A stretch of DNA of 64,000 nucleotides from an uncultured Marinobacterium sp. (GCA_947501565.1 CANMWJ010000004.1:124001-188000); one strand, 5' to 3'. Shown: positions 9,366 through 18,270, counted from the stretch's first letter. The notes: generated by a model not told the origin, from the sequence alone. Numbers and translations are program-made.

Positions 9366-10262
9366 ATGAAAAAGTCTATCATCGCTCTGGCTGTAGCTGG
9401 TGCTCTGACTGCTCCAATGGTTGCTCAGGCTGACGCTACTCTGTACGGCTCTCTGCGTCTGGCGCTGGTTAGCAACGACGGTTCCGAGCTGGACCTGAAC
9501 GATAACGTATCCCGTATCGGTATCAAAGGCAGCACTGAGCTGTTCTCTGGTGCGAAAGCAATCTTCCAGTTTGAAGAAGGCGTAAACGCTGCTGATGGCG
9601 GCTGGGGCGCAGCGCGTCTGGCAAGCATCGGTGTAACTGGTGACTTCGGTACTTTCAACGCTGGTCGTCAGTGGTCCCCATTCGCACTGTGGACTGTTCT
9701 GCCTTTCCACACTGGTGAAAACACTGCATCTACTAGCACTGCTGGTTACATCACTGGTGTTGGCGCACTGTTCCACCGTCTGCCTAACACTATGGCGTAC
9801 ATCACTCCTAACATGAGCGGTTTCCAGGCTGCTGCTGTAGCTATCGCTGATAACGAAGGTTCCGGTGAAGATCTGGACGCTTACAACCTGGCGGCTAAAT
9901 ACTCCGCTGGTGGTCTGATGGTTGCTGCTTCCCTGATCCAGGTAGATGGTAACGCAGGCGCTGCTACAGACATCAACCACGTTTCTGTAGGTGTTACTTA
10001 CAAAGCTGACGCTCTGTACGTAGGTGCACGTTACGCTGAAACTGACAACGCTGGTACTGAAACTGATCAGTACTCCGTAGTAGGTAAGTACACCATGGGT
10101 AACACCAGCCTGATGGCTTCCTACAGCGACACTGAAGCTAACACCGATGTTTACTCCCTGGAAGTTCAGCAGAAGCTGGGCAAACAGGCTAAGGTGTTCG
10201 CAGCATACACTGACCGTGACACCACTGACGGTGTTGAAGTTGGTTACCGCGTAGACTTCTAA
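9366..10262 (+). CDS. outer-membrane porin (trimeric OmpC/PhoE-like class)
   Basis: 298 residues from an ATG at 9366, preceded by a GAAGGGGA ribosome site; an in-frame TTG at 9342 would add 8 residues before a standard signal peptide and is rejected. The signal peptide ends MVAQA at residue 22, then DATLYGSLR, the classic first strand of Gram-negative general porins. Alternating beta strands and a C-terminal GYRVDF ending in Phe (the BAM recognition residue) are visible. Codon use is strongly restricted (CTG, GGT, CGT, AAC), unlike its neighbours, indicating very high expression. It is followed by a strong terminator. Specific solute preference cannot be told. Confidence 0.93.
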   Translation: MKKSIIALAVAGALTAPMVAQADATLYGSLRLALVSNDGSELDLNDNVSRIGIKGSTELFSGAKAIFQFEEGVNAADGGWGAARLASIGVTGDFGTFNAGRQWSPFALWTVLPFHTGENTASTSTAGYITGVGALFHRLPNTMAYITPNMSGFQAAAVAIADNEGSGEDLDAYNLAAKYSAGGLMVAASLIQVDGNAGAATDINHVSVGVTYKADALYVGARYAETDNAGTETDQYSVVGKYTMGNTSLMASYSDTEANTDVYSLEVQQKLGKQAKVFAAYTDRDTTDGVEVGYRVDF

Positions 10263-10292
10263 TATCCCTGAATATTAGAACGTTTGATTAAG

Positions 10293-10318
10293 AGGGCTCC
10301 CTATTGGGGGCCCTTTTT
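10293..10318 (+). terminator. intrinsic terminator of the porin gene
   Basis: AGGGCTCCC at 10293-10301, loop TATT, GGGGGCCCT at 10306-10314, followed by four more T. Nine paired positions with one G-U pair, 30 bases after the porin stop. Confidence 0.9.
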
Positions 10319-10393
10319 CGTTTGGCTTTGTTTTGCTTTCGGTTTTATGGCGCTACAATTAAGGCTCTGCTTCCTATTGATAAGGGTTTAAGG

Positions 10394-11098
10394 GTGAAAA
10401 AAGCTTTCTATTCCTTCGTTTTGTCTGGCTTGATGGTATTTGGTAGCCAAAACGCTTTAGCTTCTGACCACTTGAGTGAGGCCGATCCTTGGGAGGGATT
10501 TAATCGGACGGTGTTTTCCTTTAATGAGGGGCTGGACCGATATGTACTTAAACCGGCTACCTTGGGCTACAAGGCTGTAACTCCCGACCTTGTTGAAACG
10601 GGGGTCAGTAACTTTTTTAACAATATTTCTGATGTCGGTTCGTTGTTTAACAATATCCTGCAAGGAAAGATTGACCCTGCTGTTAGTGACTTAGCGCGTA
10701 TCTCCTTTAATACGACCTTTGGGCTCGGTGGTATTATCGATGTTGCAACCCCGATGGGGCTCGAGCGCTATGATGAGGATTTCGGTCAGACCCTTGGGTA
10801 TTGGGGGGTTAGTAGTGGTCCATATGTGATGCTGCCGTTCTTTGGGCCGTCGACGGTCCGGGATGGTGTTGGTCTGGCAGTGGATTCGGTCACGTCACCG
10901 ATGAATAACGTGGAAGATGATTCTGCGCGTTATGTGCTGATGGCGTTGAAAGCTGTCGATACCCGTGCTGGCCTGCTTGAAGCAGAAAAACTGATCACCG
11001 GTGACAAGTATATCTTTGTACGTGAGGCCTACCTGCAGCGTCGAGAGTTTTCCGTCAACGACGGTGTCGTAGAAGACTACGATGATGATAACTTCTGA
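10394..11098 (+). CDS. mlaA: MlaA/VacJ family outer-membrane phospholipid transport protein
   Basis: 234 residues from a GTG at 10394 (MKKAFYSFVLSGLMVFGS); upstream in-frame codons fall inside the porin terminator. Family signatures are clear: DPWEGFNRTVFSFNEGLDRYVLKP, FFNNISDVGSLFNNILQGK, NTTFGLGGIIDVATPMGLERYDEDFGQTLGYWGV. MlaA removes misplaced phospholipids from the outer leaflet of the outer membrane and passes them to MlaC. E. coli MlaA is a lipoprotein; here the signal sequence ends SQNALASD with no lipobox Cys, so the protein would be cleaved by signal peptidase I. The Asp-rich tail YDDDNF is notable. No other mla gene is nearby. Confidence 0.92.
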   Translation: MKKAFYSFVLSGLMVFGSQNALASDHLSEADPWEGFNRTVFSFNEGLDRYVLKPATLGYKAVTPDLVETGVSNFFNNISDVGSLFNNILQGKIDPAVSDLARISFNTTFGLGGIIDVATPMGLERYDEDFGQTLGYWGVSSGPYVMLPFFGPSTVRDGVGLAVDSVTSPMNNVEDDSARYVLMALKAVDTRAGLLEAEKLITGDKYIFVREAYLQRREFSVNDGVVEDYDDDNF

Positions 11099-11185
11099 TC
11101 AGCGACTTCTATATTGCAACTTGCCCGCCTTAGGTTTAACGTGTTGACTCATGGATCATCTGCCGTACGGCGTTAGGAGTGATTT

Positions 11186-12355
11186 ATGAGTCACACCAGC
11201 CACAAGATACTCATTATCGATCAGTCAACCGATATGATCGATAAGATCTTTGATCTCCTCAATGACTCCCCTCTCCCTGATGACCTGCGTGTTGCCACCA
11301 GTCTGGGCCTGGATGAAGCCAAGGGTAAACTGCGCGAGAGAGCATTTTCTTTGATTATTGCTCGCGTCGCTTTGCATGAAGTGTCGCAATATCAGGCAGT
11401 ACTTGAGCTCCATGGGCAGATGCCTTCAATTGGATTGATCGAAGAGGATAGTGCAGATGCGTTGATTGGCGCGTTGCGCGTCGGTTTCGATGACCTGTTT
11501 CTTGTTCGAAACTTTTCTGCTGAGAGTGTTCCGTTTGTTGAGTCAGTGGAACGTTGCCTGGCTAAAGCCAGAATGGTGGATGAAAACCGTTTTTACCGTG
11601 AGGAGCTTGAGCAGAGTCTCTCGGAGTTAAGGGCGGATCAGCAGGCTGCGTACCACATTCAGCGTAATATGATGCCGGCAGAAGAGATCGAAGTCAGTGG
11701 TATTGTTGCCCGGCACCTGATTACACCGTCGCTTTATCTGAGTGGTGATTTTGTCGATGTAGTGCCGGTCGATAATGAGATGGTTGTCTTTTACCTTGCG
11801 GATGTCTCTGGTCATGGAGCATCCTCTGCGCTGGTGACTGTGTTGCTGAAGAATATGACGCAGGGAATGGTGAAAGACTATAGGGATCTGCCCGGCGATA
11901 AATTGCCCTCGTTGGCGGATGTGCTTCGGCGCATAAACGCGGAGCTGCTTGAAACCGGGGTGGGGAAGCATCTGAGTATGTTTATTGGGGCAATAGATCG
12001 GCGTTCCGGCCTGCTCCACTATGCTGTCGGAGGGCATCATCCGATGCCGTTGATCACTGATGCTTCCGGTACGCGATATCTCGAGGGCAGGGGGATGCCT
12101 GTTGGTTTATTTGAGCAGCCCCTTTATGACGAAAGAACTATCGAGCTGCAGTCTCCCTTTCAGGTAACGTTGTTCTCAGACGGAATCTTAGAGGTGCTCC
12201 CCCACAAGGATATGCGCTCCCGTGAGGAGTATGTTCGCGCAGTGGTTGATAATCTGCGTGGGGCTGAACCTGCCAGGCTAAAAGGTGCGCTGATGGCGGG
12301 TTACGACAGTGAAGTTCCCGATGACATTGCAATCATGACCGTTGTCGGTCATTAA
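11186..12355 (+). CDS. pseudo-receiver / PP2C (SpoIIE-type) phosphatase, HsbR/RsbU-like
   Basis: 389 residues. Residues 1-125 have receiver-domain character (HKILIIDQSTD) but the usual phospho-acceptor Asp is replaced (FSLIIARVALHE) and the second acidic pocket residue is Gln, so it is probably not phosphorylated. A coiled linker (about 130-160) precedes a PP2C-like domain with QRNMMP, LSGDFVDV, YLADVSGHGASSALV and ending DDIAIMTVV, in which the metal-binding Asp residues are present. It should dephosphorylate the STAS protein encoded next. Pseudomonas HsbR has a further C-terminal kinase domain; this protein stops before it, so the opposing kinase must be encoded elsewhere. TAGGAG precedes the ATG. 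Confidence 0.85.
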   Translation: MSHTSHKILIIDQSTDMIDKIFDLLNDSPLPDDLRVATSLGLDEAKGKLRERAFSLIIARVALHEVSQYQAVLELHGQMPSIGLIEEDSADALIGALRVGFDDLFLVRNFSAESVPFVESVERCLAKARMVDENRFYREELEQSLSELRADQQAAYHIQRNMMPAEEIEVSGIVARHLITPSLYLSGDFVDVVPVDNEMVVFYLADVSGHGASSALVTVLLKNMTQGMVKDYRDLPGDKLPSLADVLRRINAELLETGVGKHLSMFIGAIDRRSGLLHYAVGGHHPMPLITDASGTRYLEGRGMPVGLFEQPLYDERTIELQSPFQVTLFSDGILEVLPHKDMRSREEYVRAVVDNLRGAEPARLKGALMAGYDSEVPDDIAIMTVVGH

Positions 12356-12412
12356 ATGGTAGCGACTTAGAGGTCAAAACATGGCTTTTTGTAGTGCAGG
12401 TAGGCTAAAGAA

Positions 12413-12895
12413 ATGAAAGAAGGATCGATCTTCTCGGCTTGCGTAGATGGGCGTTATATCCTCAAGTTCGTAGGTGATGTCAGGTTAACGCTCTGTGCAA
12501 CATTGGATTGCCATATTGAAGAGGCGCTGACGCAATCAGACGCTACCGATATTCTGGTTGATCTCACCGAAGCTGAGGGCATCGATAGTACCTCGCTAGG
12601 GTTAATTGCTAAGCTCTCCATCAAGGCATATGGACTATCGCTGCCGATGCCGACAATTGTTTCCACTAACGAAGATATTACCCGGGTTCTGTTGAGCATG
12701 GGGTTTGACCATATCTTTGTTTTGCTCAGTGAGCTGCCTACCTGTCCAAGTGATCTGCAGCAGCTGCCGTTTGTGCAGGATTCGGAAGAGTCTATCCGTC
12801 AGCGTATTATCGCAGCCCACCGCATATTGATTGATCTGAACGATTCCAACCGGGAGGCGTTTAAGGATCTGGTCATGACGCTGGAGAAAAGCTGA
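12413..12895 (+). CDS. STAS-domain anti-sigma factor antagonist, HsbA-like
   Basis: 160 residues. The STAS fold is seen from about residue 12 to 110: GRYILKFVGDVRLTLC, ILVDLTEAEGIDSTSLGLIAKL and IVSTNEDITRVLLSMGFDHIF. The Ser in DSTSLGL is the expected phosphorylation site of SpoIIAA/RsbV-like antagonists. The C-terminal helical extension resembles HsbA-type proteins. With the PP2C phosphatase 57 bases upstream it forms a partner-switching pair: dephosphorylated antagonist would bind an anti-sigma factor or another output protein. In Pseudomonas aeruginosa the comparable HsbR-HsbA route feeds into flagellar FlgM and RsmY control, which makes the RNA gene immediately downstream striking. Confidence 0.85.
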   Translation: MKEGSIFSACVDGRYILKFVGDVRLTLCATLDCHIEEALTQSDATDILVDLTEAEGIDSTSLGLIAKLSIKAYGLSLPMPTIVSTNEDITRVLLSMGFDHIFVLLSELPTCPSDLQQLPFVQDSEESIRQRIIAAHRILIDLNDSNREAFKDLVMTLEKS

Positions 12896-12920
12896 AAATT
12901 AGGAAAAATTCCTATATACA
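12892..12920 (+). promoter_or_regulatory. candidate promoter of the Rsm/Csr-type sRNA
   Basis: CTGAAA at 12892-12897, 17-base spacer, TATACA at 12915-12920, overlapping the hsbA-like stop codon. It predicts a start near 12927. No TGTAAG-N6-CTTACA GacA site is seen upstream. Confidence 0.5.
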
Positions 12921-12926
12921 GTCTGC

Positions 12927-13088
12927 CCCCGCACTTATTAAAATTGGTTTCAGGAAATGGGGAAAGCAGATGGAACTGCAGATTACCAAGGATGTAATTT
13001 CCTCTCACCGTTCAAGGATAGGGCGGTGACCCGATAAGGAAATCGGGGGGAAAAGCCCGGAGCGCGGAACGCTCACGGGCTTTTTTTT
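12927..13088 (+). ncRNA. CsrB/RsmY/RsmZ-type CsrA-sequestering small RNA
   Basis: About 160 nt with nine GGA triplets and no plausible reading frame. Successive hairpins present GGA in the loop: GCAG-ATGGAA-CTGC (12966-12979), ATTAC-CAAGGAT-GTAAT (12982-12998), CACCG-loop with AAGGAT-CGGTG (13006-13028), CCCGAT-AAGGAA-ATCGGG (13030-13047), and the terminator itself with GAGCG-CGGAA-CGCTC (13060-13074). A 5' CCCC/GGGG helix (12927-12930 with 12959-12962) encloses a further CAGGAA. This is the architecture of RNAs that titrate the translational regulator CsrA/RsmA. Name within the family (CsrB, RsmX/Y/Z) is not decided. Ends are inferred from promoter and T-run. Confidence 0.88.
13052..13088 (+). 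terminator. intrinsic terminator of the sRNA
   Basis: AAAGCCCG (13052-13059) pairs with CGGGCTTT (13076-13083) with a bulged A, capped by the GAGCG/CGCTC stem whose loop is CGGAA; eight T follow through 13088. The A-run on the left could give weak termination for tal on the minus strand. Confidence 0.92.
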
Positions 13089-13192
13089 GTCTGGAATTTG
13101 TCGTTCCTGGCAGACGCTATATGGCTTTCGCATTAGCTGGATAGTTGGCGCTGTGTTGGCACACAGCACCAGGCATATCCATTCAGCGGCTA

Positions 13193-14146
13193 TTATTTCT
13201 GGCTCAGCAGGGTTTCCAGTTTTACCTGGTCTACAGCGAATGCCCGAATACCCTGGGCGAGTTTTTCTGTAGCCATTGGATCTTCGTTCAGCGCCCAGCG
13301 GAAGTTAATTTCATCCAGCTCCAGCTTATTATCATCGCTCTGTGCATTGTCTGCGGAGAGATGCTGAACAAGCGTGTCGTTGGTTTCATCCAGTTCCTTC
13401 ATCAGTGCGGGTGCAATCGTCAGGCGATCACATCCGGCCAGTGCCTGAATCTCACCGATATTACGGAAGCTCGCTCCCATTACGATGGTTTCGTAACCGC
13501 AGGTTTTGAAGTAGTTGTAGATGCGGGTAACAGACTGTACGCCAGGATCGTTCAGGCCTTCGAAGTCCTGCTGATCGCTGTTGGCTTTGTACCAGTCCAG
13601 AATTCGACCCACGAAAGGAGAGATCAGATATGCACCTGCATCCGCACAAGCTGCGGCCTGGGCGAAGTTGAACAGCAGTGTAAGGTTGCAGTTGATGCCT
13701 TCTTTTTCGAGCTGGCGTGCCGCTCCAATGCCTTCCCATGTAGAGGCGATTTTGATCAGAATGCGCTCTTTGCCGATGCCGGCTTCTTCATACATGCGGA
13801 TCAACTTGTGGGCGCGTGCAACAGTCGCTGCAGTGTCGAATGATAGGCGGGCATCCACTTCAGTTGAGATGCGGCCTGGGATGATCTGAAGAATCTCGCG
13901 ACCAATCGCAACAGCAAAGCGGTCGGTCATGTTGCCCAGTAGCTGCTGATTGTCGCCGCCCTGGCTTTGCGCCCAGGTTTTAGCTTCGTCCAGCAGGGGA
14001 GCATAATCAGGAAGTGCAGCCGCTTTAAGCAACAGAGATGGGTTGGTGGTTGCATCAACTGGTTTGAATGTACGGATTGCTTCGATATCACCGGTATCTG
14101 CGACAACGGTGGTCATCTTTTTTAGCTGATTGAGTTGGCTTTCCAT
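13193..14146 (-). CDS. tal: transaldolase
   Basis: 317 residues, same length and class as E. coli TalB. Seen: [13 protein letters not shown] near the N-terminus, the Schiff-base Lys in [40 protein letters not shown], and [18 protein letters not shown]. It exchanges a dihydroxyacetone unit between sedoheptulose 7-phosphate and glyceraldehyde 3-phosphate in the non-oxidative pentose phosphate pathway. GAAGAG precedes the ATG at 14146. It follows dusA by 22 bases on the same strand and is probably co-transcribed with it. Confidence 0.97.
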   Translation of the reverse strand: MESQLNQLKKMTTVVADTGDIEAIRTFKPVDATTNPSLLLKAAALPDYAPLLDEAKTWAQSQGGDNQQLLGNMTDRFAVAIGREILQIIPGRISTEVDARLSFDTAATVARAHKLIRMYEEAGIGKERILIKIASTWEGIGAARQLEKEGINCNLTLLFNFAQAAACADAGAYLISPFVGRILDWYKANSDQQDFEGLNDPGVQSVTRIYNYFKTCGYETIVMGASFRNIGEIQALAGCDRLTIAPALMKELDETNDTLVQHLSADNAQSDDNKLELDEINFRWALNEDPMATEKLAQGIRAFAVDQVKLETLLSQK

Positions 14147-14168
14147 CTCTTCTTTGTCCTGTTTCTAA

Positions 14169-15173
14169 TTAATCTGGAATTCGATTCAGAGCTTCTTTTA
14201 ATGTATCCACGGAAGCGCCTGGTTTGTGGGCGTTCTCGCTCAGGTAGCGTCGGAATTGCCGGCCGCCACGTTGGCTGTGAAAGAGCCCAAGCAGATGGCG
14301 GGTGACGTGATTCAGATAGCGGCCGTCTGCTAGTTGTTGTTCTACATAAGGCAGCATCTGCTCCAGAACTGCTTTTCTGGAAAGCGGTGTGCTATCCGAG
14401 TTGTAAAGGCGTTGGTCTACTTCGGCCATCATGTAGGGGTTTTGGTACGCCTCTCGGCCTATCATAACACCGTCAACATGACGAAGATGTTCATCGCACT
14501 CATCCAGTGTTTTGATGCCGCCGTTGATGATGATCTCAAGCTCAGGGAAGGCCTGTTTAATACGGTAAACCCACTCGTACTTCAGGGGCGGGATTTCGCG
14601 GTTTTCCTTAGGGCTTAGTCCCTGCAAAATCGCTTTGCGGGCGTGGATGATGAACACGTTGCAGCCTGAATCTTTGACGATCTCTACGAAACGGTGCAGT
14701 TGCTCGTAGCTGTCCATATCGTCGATGCCCAGACGATGTTTTACGGTAACCGGAATGTCCACGACAGATTGCATCTTATGAAGGCACTCGGCCACCAGTT
14801 CCGGATGTGCCATCAGGCAGGCACCAATCATGTTGTTTTGTACGCGGTCGCTTGGGCAACCGACATTCAGGTTGACCTCATCGTACCCCCAATCCTGAGC
14901 CATCTTTGTGCAGAGCGTCAGGTCGTCTGGGCTGCTGCCACCCAGCTGCAGTGCCAGAGGGTTCTCCTCGCTGCTGAAGTCTAGGAAGCGTGCAGCATCC
15001 GCGTGAATCAGTGCCCCGGTAGTTACCATCTCCGTGTAGAGAACCGCATTTTTGCTGATTAAACGATGAAAGTAACGGCAGTGCCTGTCCGTCCAGTCCA
15101 TCATTGGGGCCACCGTGAAGCGGCGGTTCAGTGCGTCGGAGTGTGTTTCTGTAGCAGGGGTGGAGGTGCTCAT
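14169..15173 (-). CDS. dusA: tRNA-dihydrouridine(20/20a) synthase DusA
   Basis: 334 residues with the FMN TIM-barrel of Dus enzymes: [20 protein letters not shown] at the N-terminus, [12 protein letters not shown], the catalytic Cys in [42 protein letters not shown] and [15 protein letters not shown]. The [11 protein letters not shown] tail belongs to DusA. It reduces U20/U20a in the tRNA D-loop with NADPH. Head of a dusA-tal pair. Confidence 0.96.
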   Translation of the reverse strand: MSTSTPATETHSDALNRRFTVAPMMDWTDRHCRYFHRLISKNAVLYTEMVTTGALIHADAARFLDFSSEENPLALQLGGSSPDDLTLCTKMAQDWGYDEVNLNVGCPSDRVQNNMIGACLMAHPELVAECLHKMQSVVDIPVTVKHRLGIDDMDSYEQLHRFVEIVKDSGCNVFIIHARKAILQGLSPKENREIPPLKYEWVYRIKQAFPELEIIINGGIKTLDECDEHLRHVDGVMIGREAYQNPYMMAEVDQRLYNSDSTPLSRKAVLEQMLPYVEQQLADGRYLNHVTRHLLGLFHSQRGGRQFRRYLSENAHKPGASVDTLKEALNRIPD

Positions 15174-15261
15174 CGTGTTCAGGGTACTACCGTTACCTTA
15201 CAACTTTCTTAAAGCTGACGTTAAAAGGAAACAAATTATACCGATAATCGCGCCTTGTCGC

Positions 15262-15945
15262 TTAGCTCTTTGCTGCGATTCGCACAGCGCGTCCACGCTT
15301 GATGGATTCCACCTCGACGATGTCCAAACCGCAATGCCGGAGAATGAAACACAGATCGTCAGGGGTGTAGCGGTTGTGCTCAAGAAAATGCTGGAAGCTA
15401 TCTTCAAGCTCGGTGCGGCTAAGTCCGGTCGCGTCAGGATGTTTGTGCGTGAGATAGCTCTCCAGTGGCTGGCGGACCATGTCGATCAGTACGAAACATC
15501 CGCCGGGTTTTAGCCAGCGTTTTATCTGCTTAAAGAGCAGGATCGGCTGATGGAGTTCGTGGATGAGCATGTTTGCGATGCAGGCATCGATACTGTGGTC
15601 GTCAAAGAGTGCGGAGGGGGCGTTGAGATCGTCGATCAGGATGGCTGCATTGTTCGGTAAGGAAACCGTACGGTCCAGCATGTAACTGGCGCAGTCGATA
15701 CCGGACACAGTCATCTCTGGATTCTGTCGAGCCATTGTTTGCATAAACAGTCCGACACCTGCGCCAAGGTCGATCAGGTGGCCGTTCGCCGGTAGGCAGT
15801 TCTGGGTATGTGTGTTCCAGAAGCGCCAGAAACCTTCATCATGGTTTCGATCGTGGCTCTCCTGGGTTCTGCGTGCCGCTAGCGCACCGTCACCGCCGTG
15901 GTGAGCCAGCAGATATGCCTGGGTGTTCTCTAGTTCAGTTTTCAT
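15262..15945 (-). CDS. class I SAM-dependent methyltransferase
   Basis: 227 residues. The SAM-binding motif LIDLGAGVGLFMQTMA (about 58-73), then GIDCASYMLDRTV, a core DDLNAPSALFDDHSIDACIAN and a post-motif LKPGGCFVLIDMVRQP give a Rossmann-fold methyltransferase of the Methyltransf_11/25 type. Substrate unknown: there is no substrate domain, and it lies alone, 88 bases upstream (in minus orientation) of dusA. Divergent from dgkA. Small-molecule methylation is the likeliest role but is not shown. Confidence 0.8.
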   Translation of the reverse strand: MKTELENTQAYLLAHHGGDGALAARRTQESHDRNHDEGFWRFWNTHTQNCLPANGHLIDLGAGVGLFMQTMARQNPEMTVSGIDCASYMLDRTVSLPNNAAILIDDLNAPSALFDDHSIDACIANMLIHELHQPILLFKQIKRWLKPGGCFVLIDMVRQPLESYLTHKHPDATGLSRTELEDSFQHFLEHNRYTPDDLCFILRHCGLDIVEVESIKRGRAVRIAAKS

Positions 15946-16078
15946 GGTTTTTTGTATATCAGTAAAAGCTTATTTAAAGGAATTGTATGTGGCTTTCAGG
16001 CGACATGCTATAAGTGTTCGTTGATCGGGGCTGCGTCTGTTGCGGCAGTATCTAAACGCGTTGAAAGGAACTGTTTTT

Positions 16079-16444
16079 ATGGGGAAAAACACCGGGCTGA
16101 AGCGCTTGTACTATGCGTCATGTTATTCGGCGAAGGGTATTCAGGCTGCATTTAAAAATGAACCTGCGTTTCGTTACGAGGTTTACGCCTCAGCCGTGCT
16201 GGTGCCGCTGGCTTGCGTCGTTGCGGAGAATGCTTATCAGCTGGCTGCGCTGATCGGTGTCTGCCTGATCGTGCTGGCGATGGAGCTGATCAACACGGCG
16301 GTAGAGGCGATTGTCGATCGGGCGGGTACGGAGTTTCATGCTTTGGCTGGTATCGCCAAGGATACCGGTTCGGCGGCAGTTTTGATGGTACTTATTCTCG
16401 CAGGTCTGGTTTGGGGTGCCGTTCTCTGGGAAAACTACGTCTAA
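16079..16444 (+). CDS. dgkA: diacylglycerol kinase DgkA
   Basis: 121 residues from the ATG at 16079, preceded by AAGGAA; upstream in-frame codons are ignored. Three membrane helices and the family motif NTAVEAIVDRAGTEFHALAG followed by KDTGSAAVL identify the small prokaryotic integral-membrane kinase. It phosphorylates diacylglycerol, made when membrane-derived glycans or lipid A receive head groups, back to phosphatidate. E. coli DgkA is 122 long. Confidence 0.95.
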   Translation: MGKNTGLKRLYYASCYSAKGIQAAFKNEPAFRYEVYASAVLVPLACVVAENAYQLAALIGVCLIVLAMELINTAVEAIVDRAGTEFHALAGIAKDTGSAAVLMVLILAGLVWGAVLWENYV

Positions 16445-16469
16445 GCAACCATAACCGTGGCGGCAATGG

Positions 16470-16498
16470 TTTGTCCGTTGACCCGCAGCAGGTATAAT
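16470..16498 (+). promoter_or_regulatory. candidate promoter of gltX
   Basis: TTTGTC at 16470-16475, 17-base spacer, TATAAT at 16493-16498, about 40 bases upstream of the gltX ATG. Confidence 0.6.
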
Positions 16499-16538
16499 TC
16501 GCGTTTTCCATTTCAGCTATCGATCTACAAGGATTCCG

Positions 16539-18038
16539 ATGACCGTTCGAACTCGTGTTGCGCCTTCACCTACCGGCGATCCTCATGTTGGTACCGCTTA
16601 TATCGCTCTGTTTAACCTGGCCTTTGCTCGTCAGCATGGTGGTCAGTTTATTCTGCGTATCGAAGATACCGACCAGACCCGCAGTACTGATGAGTCCGAA
16701 AAGACTATTCTGGATTCCTTGCGTTGGTTGGGACTGGAATGGGATGAAGGTCCGGACGTTGGTGGTGAGCACGGCCCTTACCGTCAGAGCGAGCGAAAAG
16801 ATATCTATGCAGATTACGCGCAGCAGCTGCTCGATTCCGGCAAGGCGTTTCTTTGTTACCGCACCGCAGATGAGCTGAATGAGTTGCGTGAGGCGCGCCG
16901 TGCAGCAGGTAAGCACACTGCGCTGAAAGAGAGTGATCTGGCGTTGCCGGAAGAGGAAGTTGCACGTCGTCAGGCTGAGGGTGCGCCGTACGTTGTGCGT
17001 ATGCGTGTGCCGGAAGAAGAGGGTGCTTGTGTTGTTGACGACATGCTCCGTGGTTCGATTGAGCTGGACTGGGGTATGGTCGATTGCCAGATTTTGCTGA
17101 AATCCGATGGCATGCCAACCTATCATCTGGCCAACGTGGTCGACGATCACCTGATGCAGATCACCCATGTGATCCGTGGTGAGGAGTGGATCTCATCTGC
17201 GCCTAAGCACAAGTTGTTGTACGAATACTTTGGCTGGGATATGCCGAAGCTGTGCCACATGCCGCTGCTGCGTAACCCGGATAAATCCAAGCTGTCTAAG
17301 CGTAAGAACCCGACCAGTATTCTGTACTACCAGCGCATGGGCTTTATGCCAGAGGCGTTGCTCAACTACCTGGGGCGTATGGGTTGGTCTATGCCGGATG
17401 AGCGTGAAAAATTCACTCGTCAGGAGATGATCGAAAACTTCGATATCCAGCGTGTTTCTCTGGGTGGCCCTGTCTTCGATCAGGAGAAGCTGAGCTGGCT
17501 GAATGGTCTCTGGTTGCGTGAGAATCTGAATGCAGAAGAGTTTGCACAGCGTTACGTGGAGTGGGGGCTGAATCCTGATTACCTGATGAAGATTCTGCCG
17601 CTTATTCAGCAGCGTGTAGAGACCTTCTCTGACGTCGCTCCGCTGGCAGGTTTCTTCCTGTCAGGTATGCCAACTCTGACTATGGAACAGTTTGAGCACA
17701 AAACACTGCAGCAGGAGGATCTGAGCCGCATCCTGCAGTTTACCGTTTGGTATCTGGATTCTGAGCGTCACTGGTCTAAAGATCGTCTGTTCCAGAACCT
17801 GAAGCAGGTTGCTGAAGCGCTGGGCTTCAAGCTGCGTGATTTCCTGTTCCCTTTGTTTATCGCCATTGCGGGCACCAATCAGACCGTATCTGTTATGGAT
17901 TCTATGGAGATTCTGGGGCCTGATATCAGCCGTGCGCGTATGCGTAATGCGCTGAACCTAGTGGGTGGTCCATCCAAGAAGCAGGCGAAGAAGTGGGATA
18001 AGGAGTTCCGCGCTCTGAGTGAGTCTCTGGGCCTGTAA
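16539..18038 (+). CDS. gltX: glutamyl-tRNA synthetase
   Basis: 499 residues. Class I synthetase signatures: the HIGH equivalent in [16 protein letters not shown] near the N-terminus and the KMSKS equivalent [10 protein letters not shown] around residue 250. Catalytic core with [11 protein letters not shown] and [15 protein letters not shown], then the alpha-helical anticodon-binding region, ending ALSESLGL. It charges tRNA-Glu with glutamate. A tRNA-Glu gene lies 3.7 kb downstream. A perfect terminator follows, so it is its own transcription unit. Confidence 0.97.
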   Translation: MTVRTRVAPSPTGDPHVGTAYIALFNLAFARQHGGQFILRIEDTDQTRSTDESEKTILDSLRWLGLEWDEGPDVGGEHGPYRQSERKDIYADYAQQLLDSGKAFLCYRTADELNELREARRAAGKHTALKESDLALPEEEVARRQAEGAPYVVRMRVPEEEGACVVDDMLRGSIELDWGMVDCQILLKSDGMPTYHLANVVDDHLMQITHVIRGEEWISSAPKHKLLYEYFGWDMPKLCHMPLLRNPDKSKLSKRKNPTSILYYQRMGFMPEALLNYLGRMGWSMPDEREKFTRQEMIENFDIQRVSLGGPVFDQEKLSWLNGLWLRENLNAEEFAQRYVEWGLNPDYLMKILPLIQQRVETFSDVAPLAGFFLSGMPTLTMEQFEHKTLQQEDLSRILQFTVWYLDSERHWSKDRLFQNLKQVAEALGFKLRDFLFPLFIAIAGTNQTVSVMDSMEILGPDISRARMRNALNLVGGPSKKQAKKWDKEFRALSESLGL

Positions 18039-18059
18039 GCATTAAGTTCTTTATCTATA

Positions 18060-18085
18060 AAGCCCGTCAATTGACGGGCTTTTTT
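18060..18085 (+). terminator. intrinsic terminator of gltX
   Basis: A perfect 22-base palindrome (AAGCCCGTCAA at 18060-18070 and TTGACGGGCTT at 18071-18081) followed by T to 18085. Confidence 0.93.
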
Positions 18086-18147
18086 GTGCGAAAAATAACC
18101 TCTTGAATATTAAAGAGATTCAGGGGCTGTTTTTTAAGTGGCGATGC

Positions 18148-18176
18148 TTGACACTCCAAAGGGGCATTATTAATAT
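18148..18176 (+). promoter_or_regulatory. promoter of tRNA-Ala
   Basis: Consensus TTGACA at 18148-18153, 17-base spacer, TAATAT at 18171-18176. Predicted start about 12 bases before the tRNA. Confidence 0.78.
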
Positions 18177-18194
18177 ACTCCCGTCTTAAGACAT

Positions 18195-18270
18195 GGGGCC
18201 TTAGCTCAGCTGGGAGAGCGCAACACTGGCAGTGTTGAGGTCAGCGGTTCGATCCCGCTAGGCTCCACCA
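18195..18270 (+). tRNA. tRNA-Ala (GGC)
   Basis: 76 nt including encoded CCA. Acceptor GGGGCCT pairs with AGGCTCC; the D-arm TAGCTCAGCTGGGAGAGC, anticodon stem CAACA/TGTTG with loop CTGGCAG (anticodon GGC) and GGTTCGATCC T-arm are all present. Confidence 0.98.

Noticed and set aside
10304-10393. Upstream start for the MlaA-like protein
   Set aside because: It begins inside the porin terminator hairpin; the GTG at 10394 gives a normal signal peptide.
12700-12926. GacA-type upstream activating site (TGTAAG-N6-CTTACA) for the small RNA
   Set aside because: Looked for and not found; the RNA may be controlled differently or the site may be diverged.
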